Shown in pieces: positions 21,985 through 31,146 of a stretch of DNA of 31,146 nt. The stretch comes from Mesotaenium endlicherianum (lineage: Eukaryota > Streptophyta > Zygnematophyceae > Zygnematales > Mesotaeniaceae). Location of the stretch: assembly GCA_009602735.1 (NCBI GenBank), contig WELA01013063.1, positions 68,171-99,316 of the forward strand, written 5' to 3'. How positions within the stretch are numbered: the stretch's first letter is position 1; the number at the start of each line of letters is the position of its first letter. The notes beneath the pieces are model-generated. The model saw only the letters and a program-made list of their open reading frames with translations. It made no database searches and was not told the DNA's origin. The translations under genes and the position numbers were made by a program.

Positions 21985-22728
21985 TGTAAGGTCATGGGTT
22001 TATAAAGTGCATTTTTGAGTTTCATGAAAGTATATTTTGATTGTATATTAGTGTTGAGTTCATTTTTTTGGTCATTTTGATATAAACTTCATCGAATTTG
22101 GTCAAGTATTCAGAGAGTTACGGATTTCTAAAGTTTATTTAGTTTTGAGGTCGGTTGACGACTGTCCTTAATTCACGGTGAGCGCGACCGTCGGATTGAC
22201 CGACAGCGTCGAGCGATCTGGCCCGTCAGAGTGAACTCAAACCTTCACGTAAGTTTGGCTGACGCGGAGTGCCGACTAGGTCGACTTACCTAGAAGTTTC
22301 GATTTCGCCTAGCGCGTCTAAGATAGAATATTCTAGTAATGTCGATGCATGTATGTGGACGTTAATTCGGCCCAACACGTCAGATTAGACTGATCTGGCT
22401 TACTTGCAAATATTCTGGAAGGGACGATTTGACAAACACTTATGAAAATCCGTAGCTTCCTCCTAGGGAGGAGCGCTTAGGCAGAAAATTATAAATAGGC
22501 ATAACTTCTTTGTTTCTTATCAGTTTTCACTTCTGTAAATTTCTACGGGTTTGTAATGACAAGGCCTTTCATCCTACACCATTTGTGAGCAGTTTCTTGC
22601 TACTCAAAATGTTGAGTAATTTTCCTAAGCTTTCTTAGTGATATGCCGCTGCACTCTTTAGTATGACTGCAACTAGTTCCTTTCCTCGTGAGTTACTACG
22701 CTTCCACTAAGGCACTCTGCCCCTTTCA
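21985..22728 (+). repeat. 5' LTR of gypsy element C
   Basis: This 744-bp LTR runs from TGTAAGGTCATGG to CCCCTTTCA. A TATAAATA at 22490-22497 in an ATTATAAATAGGC context is the likely promoter. The primer site starts two bases after the end. Relative to the 3' copy it lacks three bases near its start and has three extra (GTA) near position 22660. Confidence 0.92.
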
Positions 22729-22730
22729 TC

Positions 22731-22742
22731 TGGTATCGGAGC
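22731..22742 (+). promoter_or_regulatory. Primer-binding site of element C
   Basis: TGGTATCGGAGC, two bases after the 5' LTR, matches the initiator-Met-tRNA primer site of plant gypsy elements, as in element B. Confidence 0.88.
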
Positions 22743-22765
22743 TGGGCTAGTTTGCATATTATATT

Positions 22766-23797
22766 ATGGAGTCGCAGCCGGCAATTGGAGGAGGCAAACA
22801 TGTCGAGCATGTTGAGCGCGCGAGGCAGCAGGCAGCACCAACAATGATCAGAGAGCAACAAGAGATGCAGGCGATGCTAAGGCAAATAGCAAATGCAATT
22901 GGAGGAGAAGTCTACACCCAGTTTCAACAAAATATGCACTTGGAGGAGGAGAGAATGGTGCGAGTTGTTATGGGGAACGCCGTTTCGACGAGTTCGGCAC
23001 CTACACCTGTTGTGCCACCAATTCATGTTAACCCAGTGGTGCAACCAGTTCTTCTACCCGCATCGGGAGTGCGTGCGCCTAAGCCTAAACTTTATACTGG
23101 AGAGCGTGGATCGCCGCCTGTTCATCAATGGATTTTTGGAGTGAAGAAGTTTATGGAGTATTCTGCGCTCACGCCCCACAGGCAAGTCGCCTTTGTCATA
23201 ACTTTGCTGCAGAAGAGTGCTGGAGCTTGGTATGAACGAGAAGTGCAGCTGTCTGGAGTTCCTGCTACTGGTGATCAGCTCTTTGAAGGCTTGAAGAGGC
23301 AATTTCAACCTATTGCACCCGAGGCTACTGCTCGAGATCTATTGGTGCGCCTTCGTCAACGAGGAAGCATTCAGGAGTATGTATTGCGCTTCAACGAGCT
23401 GGTGCTTCAATGTCCATCCATGCACGAGTCGGAGGTGATGGACAAGTTCAAGAGGGGACCTTAGCCAACTGTGGCCAAGGAAGTGGCGCTCAAGGACCCT
23501 TCCAGTCTTGGAGAAATGATGGCGTTGGCAACAAGGGTCGACGCTGTGGAGTATAGTCTAAGGCACTGGGGCAGCCACAACTTTGGAGGATATCGACACT
23601 TTGGATCTCAAGCGCCAAGCACGAGTGGACAAGGTCCTGTACCTATGGAGTTGGAATTTGTGCAGTACCAGAGCAAGCAGAAGAATTTCAAGCCGAGAGG
23701 ACCCTGCTATAATTGTGGCAAGCTTGGACATCTGGCTCGAGACTGTCATGTGAAGGCGAAGCAACCTCAACAGCAGGAAAAAGGAGGACGCCAGTAA
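22766..23797 (+). pseudogene. Element C gag (capsid and zinc knuckle), one in-frame stop
   Basis: The ATG at 22766 opens a single frame to TAA 23797, broken only by TAG at 23462-23464. Capsid core motifs are PKLYTGERGSPPVHQWIFGV, AGAWYEREVQLSG, LRQRGSIQEYVLRFNEL and, past the stop, DPSSLGEMMALATRVDAVE. The nucleocapsid knuckle CYNCGKLGHLARDC is intact with all three Cys and the His. The product would form virus-like particles around element RNA. One base change would account for the break (TAG where a sense codon is expected). Confidence 0.9.
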
Positions 23798-24609
23798 GTC
23801 GTTCTGGGGTGTCTACTGGCGTGAAGACGAGAACTTGCAAGGAGGTTATCCCCAGGAGCTTGCCGAGAAGCGAAAGACGAGATGTTGACAAGCCTATCAT
23901 CGTGGAAGGAGTAATCGACGGCAACAAGGCGAAGTGTATGGTCGACAGTGGCGCAAGTGCAAACTTTGTGCACAAGAATCTGGTGAAAGAGTGGCGAATC
24001 CCTGTGCAGAAGCAATACGAGCCTAAGGAGGCAATTTTGGCGAATGGGCAGAGACTCAAGTGTGGAGCACCTACGGAAGCTATTCACATGGAAGTAGCGG
24101 GGCACCGGAGTAAGGAAGTTATGGAGCAGGCAGAGTTGGGTCACCATGAGGTGATATTGGGCCGACCATGGCTGAGAAAAGCCAACCCTCAAGTGAACTG
24201 GAGCATAGGTCAAGTGAAAGCCCAAGGACGTGATGGTCAAATGGAGACAACGAAACAGGTGGAGGTAGATACAACCACAAGTAACTGTTTTCTGTCGAGC
24301 CTGCAAGTTAAGAAGCTATGCAGGGCGAATCAGGTGAAGGAGATGTACCTTGTTTCGGTGGCCCTGGCCAGGTCATCAAATGGAGCAAGCGCGAATTCTA
24401 ACAGCCTGGGCGAATGTACATTGCCAGAGGAGCAAGTAGTGGTGTCTGATCCCCTTGCTCAGAAGGAGCAGAGCCCAACTGCTCAAGAGAAGAAGCCTGC
24501 TGAGATGCCTGCCCAAATTAAGGTGCTGTTGGAGGAGTTCAAGTGCGTGTTTCCTAGAGGATCTGCCTGCAGGATTACCTCCATAGAGAGCTATGGAGCA
24601 CAAGATTGA
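23713..24609 (+). pseudogene. Element C aspartic protease and pre-RT linker
   Basis: This frame is -1 relative to gag and overlaps its last 85 bases. The retropepsin active site DSGAS is at 23944 onward (MVDSGASANFVHKNL), followed by LGHHEVILGRPWLRKANPQ, the flap and second conserved motif. A Gln/Glu-rich linker (EEQVVVSDPLAQKEQSP) leads to IKVLLEEFKCVFPRG, the usual segment just before RT. At about 24570 the reading shifts to the RT frame. The active site looks intact. Confidence 0.88.
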
Positions 24610-25870
24610 GTTGGAACTAGGGAGCAAGCCACCAGTGAGACCCGCCTATCGTCAATCGTTTGCGGAGTTAGACGAGTTGAAGAAGCAGCTGACAGAGTTA
24701 TTGGAGAAGGGATTCATCCAACCCAGCAAGTCTCCATTTGCAGCGCCAGTCTTATTTGTGAAGAAGAAGGATGGGCCTATGAGGATGTGTGTCGACTACC
24801 GGGCACTTAACAAGGTCACTAACAGGTACCCACTTCCACGAGTGGACAAGTTGATTGACAGGCTTGTCGGGGCAAAGTTCTCGAAGATTGATTTAAGGAG
24901 TGGCTATCACCAGGTACGGATTGCGGAAGGAGACGTTCAGAAGACTGCTTTCAAAACTCGCTATGGTTTGTTCGAGTTCACAGTCATGCCTTTTGGGTTG
25001 ACTAATGCACCTGCTACATTCATGGGACTCATGAATAGTATCTTTAGACCCTATTTGGACCAGTTTGTGGTGATATTTTTGGACGACATCCTGATCTATT
25101 CGAAGACCTTGGAAGAGCATGTGGAGCATCTGAGGAAGGTGTTGGAGGTCTTGAGAGATCAGAAGCTGTATGGGAAGATGAGCAAGTGCGACTTCTGTCT
25201 CAAGGAAGTCGAGTTTCTTGGACATATAGTGGGAGCTGAAGGAGTCAAGGTGGAACAGAAGAAGGTGCAAGCAGTCAGAGATTGGCCGATACCTGCTGAT
25301 ATTCATCAACTTAGGAGTTTTGTCGCCATGGCGAATTATTATCGACGCTTCATTGAAGGATTTGCCAAGGTGTGTGCACCGCTGACGGACATGTCGAAGA
25401 AGCAGGAGAAGTGGCTATGGGGTGACAAGGAGCAGCAAGCATTTGAGAAGATTAAGGAGTTATTGACGCAGGCACCTGTGTTGGCAATCGCCAGTCCAGA
25501 GCTTCCTTTCACCATCATCACGGATGCATCAAACTTTGCAGTGGGAGCCATTCTTCTTCAGGACCAGGGCAAAGGATTGCAGCCTGTGGCATATGAGAGC
25601 AGGAAGTTGAGTCCTGCTGAGCAAAACTATGCAGCACACGAGCGGGAGATGTTGGCTATTATCCAGGCTTAAAGGATTTGGCGATGTTATGTGGACGGCC
25701 GGAAGGTGTTCATCAAGACCGACCACAAGAGCTTGGAGAAGTTTATGACGCAGCCAACATTGACACCAAGATAGGCAAGGTGGATGGATGTTCTGCAACA
25801 GTTCGACCACAAGATTGAGTATTTACTTGGGAAGATCAACCCTGCAGATGCTTTATCCAGAAGGTGTGAC
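24593..25870 (+). pseudogene. Element C reverse transcriptase and RNase H
   Basis: It is open from 24593 to TAA 25670-25672, then continues in frame past that stop and a second (TAG at about 25772). RT motifs are complete: [56 protein letters not shown] and the catalytic FLDD with Asp codons at 25082 and 25085. The thumb follows ([15 protein letters not shown]), then RNase H with [29 protein letters not shown] and, past the stop, IKTDHKSLEKFMTQ. A two-to-three-residue deletion is likely at ALNKVTNRY, where most relatives have extra residues. It copies element RNA into DNA. Confidence 0.92.
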
Positions 25871-26884
25871 CTTGCAGCTGTCTCGGTCATCAAGGAGAGT
25901 ATGGACTTCAAGAAGAAGCTTCAGAGAGGTTATGAGGAGGACCCAGCGTTTGCTGGTGGTGGAGCAGCTGAGTCCAACTCGAGTATGCAAAAGAAGGACG
26001 GCATATGGTATTATGGTGATTCCAAGAGAGTGGTGGTACCTGACATAAACGAGCTACGAGACTTACTACTTGCGGAGCATCATGATTGCTTATATGCTGG
26101 ACACTTTGGAAGCGAGAAGACAGCAAGCGTGCTGAAGTGAGAGTACTGTTGGAGAAATATGGACAAGGACATCGAGGAGTGGATCAGGAGTTGCGATGCG
26201 TGCTAGCGGAACAAGACACCAAACCAAAAGAAGGGAGGTACATTGCAGCCCCTGCCTATTCCAGAGTATCCTTGGGAGCAGATTGCTATGGACTTCATCA
26301 CATCGTTACCAGTCAGTGGTCAAGGACACGATGCAGTCTGGGTTGTGTCTGACAGACTCAGCAAGATGGCTCACTTCATTCCTTTGAAGGTGACTTCTAC
26401 GGCAGCGGATGTGGCACGGCTATTCTTTGATCATATTTTCAGGCTACATGGGTTGCCGAAGGTGATTGTTTCAGATCGGGATCCAAGGTTTACTAGCAAC
26501 TTTTGGCGGTCATTGTTTACTTTGATGGGGACCAAGCTGAGTATGAGCACTTCCTATCACCCTCAGACAGACGGGCAGAGTGAGAGGCTCAACAGAACTC
26601 TGCAAGAGGTGCTCAGGAGTTTCACTATGGAAGACCCTTCAGAGTGGGACAAGAAGCTACCAGGGTTGGAGTTTGCCTACAACAACAGCATGCAGGGATC
26701 CACCAAGCAGTCACCATTCGCCATGGTTTATGGACTAGAAGTATATAATCCAGGGAACATCTTATTGGAGAAGGCCAAGGAGACTCAGGTTCCTACTACA
26801 CAAACTTTTATGGAGCAGATAGACTTGGGATGTGGCAAAGACGTGTATTCGGAAGGCACACGAAGAACAGGTCAAGTATGCTAA
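25871..26884 (+). pseudogene. Element C integrase, catalytic triad intact
   Basis: The zinc-binding region is recognisable (LLAEHHDCLYAGHFGSEKTA, then SCDACLAEQ in another frame, about 26060-26220). The core is open from 26243: Asp 1 at 26291-26293 (MDFITSLP), Asp 2 at 26474-26476 (VSDRDPRF) and Glu at 26582-26584 (GQSERLNRTL), with exact DD35E spacing. LEFAYNNSMQGSTKQSPF follows. A frameshift near 26830 moves the C-terminal part to another frame. This is the best-preserved integrase in the window. Confidence 0.9.
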
Positions 26885-27360
26885 CAAGCACAGGAGGGAA
26901 GTGACATTCCATGTGGGCGACAAAGTACTCTTGTCAACAGAGAATCTACCTTTCATGGGCAAAAGGAAATTGCGGGCACGGTTCACAGGTCCCTTTGTGG
27001 TGCTCAAGCAGATGAATCCAGTGACCTATAAGTTGGAACTTCCTTCAGGCTGGCGTATCCACGAAGTGCTCCATGTCAGTTGTTTGCGGCCATACGTTGA
27101 CCTGAATGAAGGACATCCAGGACGACGACCTACACCGCCACCACCGATCGAGATCGATGATGTATTGGAGTATGAAGTGGAGGCGATTGTCGGCTTTTGA
27201 CGAGTCAAGCGAGGTCAACGACTAATTCAAGAGTATCTGGTCAAGTGAAAGGGCTACCATGCGGACGACAACATTTGGGAGCCAGAGGCCAACTTGACTC
27301 ATTGTAAGAGTAAGTTGAGACGTTATCTGCAGAATGCGTCGAGGACGTTGCATCTTGAGG
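26832..27360 (+). pseudogene. Element C integrase C-terminus with GPF module and chromodomain
   Basis: VTFHVGDKVLLSTENL and KLRARFTGPFVVLKQMNPVT form the GPY/F module, followed by RIHEVLHVSCLRPYV. After a Pro-rich linker the chromodomain begins (EIDDVLEYEVEAIV), is cut by TGA at 27198-27200, and continues in frame past it. A second TGA (27246-27248) lies in YLVK(stop)KGYHADD, where chromodomains have Trp, so it is a TGG-to-TGA change. NIWEPEANLTHCKSKLRRYL completes the fold. The domain is thought to target integration. Confidence 0.88.
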
Positions 27361-27367
27361 AGGGGGA
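27357..27367 (+). promoter_or_regulatory. Polypurine tract of element C
   Basis: GAGGAGGGGGA abuts the 3' LTR start at 27368. This is the expected plus-strand primer. Confidence 0.85.
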
Positions 27368-28111
27368 TGAGGTAAGATCATGGATTTATGAAGTGCATTT
27401 TTGAGTTTCATGAAAGTATATTTTGATTGTATATTAGTGTAGAGTGCATTTTTGTGGTCATTTTGATATAAAGTTCGTCGAAGTTGGTCATGTATTGAGA
27501 GAGTTACAGATTTCTGAAGTTTAATTAGTTTTGAGGTCGGTTGACGACTGTCCTTAATTCGCGGTGAGCGCGACCGTCAGATTGACCGACAGCGTCGAGC
27601 GATCTGGCTCGTTAGAATGAACTCGAACCTTCACGTAAGTCTGGCTGACGCGGAGTGCCGACTAGGTCGATTTACCTAGAAGTTTCGATTTAGCCTAGCG
27701 CGTCTAAGATAGAATATTCTAGTAATGTTGATGCATGTATGTGGACGTCAATTCGGCCGGACACGTCAGATTAGACTGATTTGGCTTACTCACGAATAAT
27801 CTGGAAGGGACGATTTGACGAACACTTCTGATAATCCGTAGCTTCCTCCTAGAGGGAAGCACTTAGGCAGAAAATTATAAATAGGCATAACTTCTTTGTT
27901 GCTTATCAGTGTTCACTTCTGCAAATTTCTACGGGTTTGCAATGACAAGGCCTTTCATCCTACACCATTTGTGAGCAGTTTCTTGCTACTCAAAATGTTG
28001 AGTAATTTTCCTAAGCTTTCTTAGTGATATGCCGCTGCACTCTTTATGACTGCAACTAGTTCCTTTCCTTGTGAGTTACTACGCTTCCACTAGGGCACTC
28101 TGCCCCTTTCA
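27368..28111 (+). repeat. 3' LTR of gypsy element C
   Basis: This 744-bp LTR starts TGAGGTAAGATC. It carries three extra bases compared with TGTAAGGTC of the 5' copy, and ends CCCCTTTCA. TATAAATA is at 27876-27883. It is followed by ACATT, the partner of AAATT on the other side. Confidence 0.9.
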
Positions 28112-28116
28112 ACATT

Positions 28117-28794
28117 GCTGGATATGATTATTAGTTAAGTTCAATTTGCTGAACTTTAGTTAATGTTCAATCTGCTGGGCTATTAGTAATAATCAGTATA
28201 ATGACTGAGTCGAGGGCAGCAGGCTGAAGTCAACTTAGGTCATCTTGCGGACACATTCTTTGACCGGCAGCTGACTGCCGTACTCGGTAGGAGTGAATTG
28301 CCTAGATAGGCATCTAAGTGTGTTATGCTAAATGAACGGCCAGAGGACACCCTTGGGTGGATGGCGATTCGGGATGATGGGAGATGGTTGTGAATTTGGT
28401 TAGCCAAGGTCCTACCGACGTGGTTAAGTCCCGGTTAGGCGGTGCCATCGCACTTGCCGTTGAACAATAAACTCATTCCATGTATATAAGTTAGGTCATG
28501 CTCGTGAGTTAGGCGTTTGGAAACGAGGCCAACTCTCTTGTACCGCTTACTAAGAAATATTTGAATGCAAGGCGAGTAGCCATTGATACGTACTGTCTTC
28601 TAGCCTTGCTCATGTATGAGTTCATTGATTGCATGACTGATGCTCGTATACTTGCATTTGACGTGTGAGTTCAATAATACCAGTTGTGGAGTCTTTGCTG
28701 TTTACTAAGTAATCAGAAAAGACCATAAAGATCTTGTTGATATAAAGATCTATTGTTAACGGTTAATTGCCTATTGGTAAGTCGATTCATTTCA
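28117..28794 (+). repeat. 5' LTR of element D (main part, after C)
   Basis: This is the remainder of a 5' LTR whose first 19 bases are at 21966-21984, for a total of about 697 bp. It ends TCATTTCA one base before the primer site TGGTATCAAAGC (28796-28807). With only one LTR present its ends rest on the inverted termini and the primer site. Confidence 0.72.
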
Positions 28795-28795
28795 A

Positions 28796-28807
28796 TGGTA
28801 TCAAAGC
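28796..28807 (+). promoter_or_regulatory. Primer-binding site of element D
   Basis: TGGTATCAAAGC lies one base after the LTR end and resembles the initiator-Met-tRNA site TGGTATCAGAGC. Confidence 0.78.
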
Positions 28808-28867
28808 TCTTATCACGGTTCTATTTGTATAGGAAGGACGCGGCCTCAGACTCGTAACTCTCAAGAT

Positions 28868-30325
28868 ATGGAGGGTGAAGATAATGGAAATAGAAAGATT
28901 CATTGGGAAAACGATGATGTAGAATCTCGCACTTATGCTGAGGTACTTGTAGCTAGAGAGGCTAGAGAGGTCAAAGAAGCGGCGGCGGCCCTCGTTGCAG
29001 TAGCAGCCCAGCATGCTGAAGAAGATCTCATCAGAAGAGAGGAGGAACAATTAGCTCAGACAAAGTAGGAGGCAGATGCCAAAAGACGGCGTCTAGCTGA
29101 CAACAAAACGGTGGAAGAATTGATGGCAGATCGGGCTAGTCTTTGAAACCAACCTCTTGCTGGAGCTACTACTGTACCTCTAAGCCAAGTAAATAGACAC
29201 TTAGGTGAAGCAGGAATTGCTAATGCAGCAGCAAGAGAAAATGCCAAAGTTGCAGTTGAGCGATTGAATGTTGCTACCGCTGCTATGACTGGATTGCCAC
29301 ATCAGAATAGTGATTTGGGTGCATTGTTTGTCCAAATGCAATCTCAGATGAAAATGATGTATCAGTCCCAACAGGAGGACAAGAGAATTATGATGGCGCT
29401 GTTGCGCGAAAAGGACCAGCTGGATTCTCACATTACTGCTGGGGGCAGGGGGCCTAGTAGGCCAAAGCCAAAGCCACCTCAGGATTATGACCCTGAGGAA
29501 AACAAAAAGTATCACCTAATAAAGTTTCTCGGTGATGTTGAGCAGTGGTTGGAGAATTATCCAGATATGCAAGATTTTGAAAAAAAACAGGCAAACTGGT
29601 GCTTTGCCGAGAGGCAACGCAGCAGACTGGCGGCTATTTTACAAAGAAGAGCGTAAGGCCAACCAACTTGGTGACCCTACATGGGAAGAGTTTGTTGAGC
29701 GGTTGTATGAGAAATTTGATATCATCAATCAGATAAAGAAAACTATCTATGCAATCATTGCAATGATCTCCTTGTCACTAAAGCAGACCACCTCAGTTGC
29801 TGATTATGCTCAGAAATTTCAGGAAAACATGATGAAGCAGCCTGTGCTGCCAGAGCTGTATAGGATTGCATACTTCCGATATGGCTTGAAGTCTGAAGTC
29901 TCGAGTCATTTTGCTGAGAAGAAGTATGAAAAATTGGTTGACTTGATCCGAGACACTAACGCTTGGGATTAGCAGCAGTTCAACCATAAGCGTCAAAACA
30001 CTGCTTTAAATTGGTGGCTAAGATTGTCAAAAAGCCTCATGGTTCCTACAATGCAATTGAAGGAGACCAGGCTGAGGATGATCAGGTGGATGAGCAAGAG
30101 TACTCAGAGTACGAGTACAATGCCATACAGTCTAGAGGGAGAGGTGGGTACTCTCGAGGAGGCTTTGGAAGAGGTGGTGGTAGGACTAAGTCGAGACCAG
30201 CCCCAGCAAACTCGATTTGCTACCATTGTCAAGAGAGAGGCCACTACCGGGAACAGTGTCTTAGGAAACACCTACCAAAGGTGGAGAGAAAGGACCAGCC
30301 TTTAAAAGATAATAGAAGTCAGTAA
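28868..30325 (+). pseudogene. Element D gag, degenerate
   Basis: The ATG at 28868 (MEGEDNGNRKIHWENDDVES) opens a charged, Ala/Glu-rich N-terminal part with likely coiled coil (REAREVKEAAAALVAVAA). It is cut by TAG at about 29066 and TGA at about 29144. The capsid part follows: FLGDVEQWLENYPD, then after a frameshift near 29610 EEFVERLYEKFDIINQIKK and YAQKFQENMMKQPVLPELYR. The nucleocapsid has a Gly/Arg-rich stretch (RGRGGYSRGGFGRGGGR) and a CCHC knuckle at 30218-30259 (CYHCQERGHYREQC). At least two frame changes are present. Confidence 0.84.
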
Positions 30326-30595
30326 TCCAATCTACTGACTGTGAAGAGGCTAGAGGAGTGAGCCGTCGCAACTCCCTAGCTGCCCTCGTAGCAGGTGTTA
30401 TTGGCCTTGCCGAAGTGGATTCACTATGCATGCCTGACAACCAGATAAAGGAGACCATCAGGAATATAGATCTTTAGAGAGTGCACACTCTGGATGACCT
30501 TGTTCCACTTGATGTCCAACATTTCTTTGCTATGTCAAGAGAACAATGCGAAAGTCAAGAAGAGTGAGATCCCCCCATCCTATTGCATTGTATGA

Positions 30596-30725
30596 TTGCA
30601 CTTAGGAAGGTACGGGCATTTGTTGACGGAGGAGCGTCACATACTTTTATCCATAAGGACTTAGTTAAGCGGCTAAGGCTGCCTACTGTCACCCAAGGGA
30701 ATAGAATATATTTTTTGGAGATGCC
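30596..30725 (+). pseudogene. Element D aspartic protease, truncated
   Basis: VRAFVDGGASHTFIHKDLV contains the retropepsin motif DGGAS with Asp at 30625-30627, followed by KRLRLPTV. This is the gypsy protease start. The similarity stops at about 30720, before the flap and second motif, and the reading meets a stop (TAA) at once. The truncation coincides with the change to AT-rich sequence. Confidence 0.78.
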
Positions 30726-31146
30726 TTAAGTATTCCGGAAGATAGTAGGACTTGTTGCATTCATTTATTGTATAATATGTCATACATATATATGCATATG
30801 CATAAGCATATTTATACTATCATTCATCTTGCATGTAGAGAGAGAACAATCATTTCGATGCATATGGTATATATGTTTTGTATGTATGCACATAAGAATC
30901 ATTCCGTATGAATACATTGCTATATGAGTTGTAACATAAGCGAGTGCAGCATGCGTGTAAGCATGAAGACAGTGCGTTTTCTTGCACACACGCCTGTGAA
31001 TGCTAATATATGAATGATAGTGTGTGCCCTTTTTGTGTGCGTTGTCAAGCACTGACAAGGTCTTTGATTCCAACTACTAAGAGACTTGCCCACCTGCCAT
31101 GCCTCTTGCCCACTCGCACTCTTTCACGCCCCCCCCTCCCCCCCCC
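30726..31146. other. AT-rich unassigned sequence ending in a C tract
   Basis: No gene or transposon motif is seen. The stretch is rich in ATGCAT, ATATGCATATG and TATATAT strings up to about 30870, then more mixed. It ends in a pyrimidine-rich segment and a run of about 18 bases that are C except for one T (31129-31146). It could be old genomic flank of the nest or a further insertion. Confidence 0.5.

Larger units (their letters stand above)
21985..28111 (+). mobile_element. Ty3/gypsy chromovirus-type LTR retrotransposon C, complete
   Basis: The element runs from TGTAAGG (21985) to TTTCA (28111), 6127 bp. Both LTRs are 744 bp and differ by roughly 5-8% by eye. The flanks AAATT (21980-21984) and ACATT (28112-28116) are a target duplication with one change. 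Order is LTR, primer site, gag, protease, RT, RNase H, integrase, chromodomain, polypurine tract, LTR. It is inserted in the 5' LTR of element D. It is the youngest-looking element in the nest, but has point stops (for example 23462, 25670, 27198) and several frame changes. Confidence 0.93.
21966..30725 (+). mobile_element. Ty3/gypsy-type LTR retrotransposon D, 3'-truncated and split by element C
   Basis: The 5' LTR begins TGTAATGA at 21966, is interrupted after 19 bases by element C, and resumes at 28117 to end TCATTTCA at 28794. These ends are inverted repeats at 7 of 8 positions. A primer site TGGTATCAAAGC follows at 28796-28807. Gag with a CCHC knuckle and a protease active site follow. 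Recognisable sequence stops at about 30725, and no RT, integrase or 3' LTR is present. The left junction falls within the copia A integrase reading. The right end is undefined. Confidence 0.78.

Noticed and set aside
23775-23790. Programmed -1 frameshift site in element C
   Set aside because: The A run does not give an X XXY YYZ heptamer in the gag frame; an indel is equally likely.

Overview
This window looks like nuclear DNA of a streptophyte, either a charophyte-grade alga or a non-seed plant. The evidence is two plant-type genes with spliceosomal GT-AG introns, chromodomain-bearing Ty3/gypsy retrotransposons primed by initiator-Met-tRNA-type sites, and a Ty1/copia element. The uL14 protein is closely plant/green-algal but diverged in places (for example a GAVLNCAD stretch), so I would not place it in a seed plant. 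I cannot name the species. Both window ends are C homopolymers (1-10 and about 31129-31146) and there is a single N at 21467, so this may be a whole contig.

Region 1 (112-5772) is the host gene part. A five-exon ribosomal protein uL14 (RPL23) gene lies on the minus strand. A two-exon HIPL-type glucose/sorbosone-dehydrogenase-domain gene lies on the plus strand. They are head to head and share a 653-bp intergenic promoter region. Region 2 (5773 to about 8247) is intergenic, and I find no convincing gene in it.

Region 3 (about 8248-30725) is a nest of at least seven transposable-element insertions, all apparently on the plus strand. The oldest is a decayed Ty1/copia element (A). Its gag, protease and integrase parts are found in three blocks that join in sense once the insertions are removed. 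Into A went two solo LTRs of one family F (8457-8949, target-site duplication CCGCG; 20974-21512, TGCAC), a full chromovirus-type Ty3/gypsy element B (9715-19726, TCCCT), and a gypsy element D beginning at 21966. B was later hit by a piggyBac-type DNA transposon E (14030-16467) exactly at a TTAA. D was hit only 19 bp into its 5' LTR by another chromodomain gypsy element C (21985-28111, AAATT/ACATT). C is the best preserved element: its LTRs are both 744 bp and its integrase triad is intact. D breaks off just after its protease active site at about 30725. Region 4 (30726-31146) is AT-rich unassigned sequence.

The most unusual items are the piggyBac relic in what looks like a plant-lineage genome, a 72-nt tRNA-like segment plus a three-copy 41/42-bp array in both LTRs of element B, and a HIPL protein without the usual N-terminal cysteine-rich domain. 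The N at 21467, flanked by a 35-bp duplicate, is probably an assembly seam.
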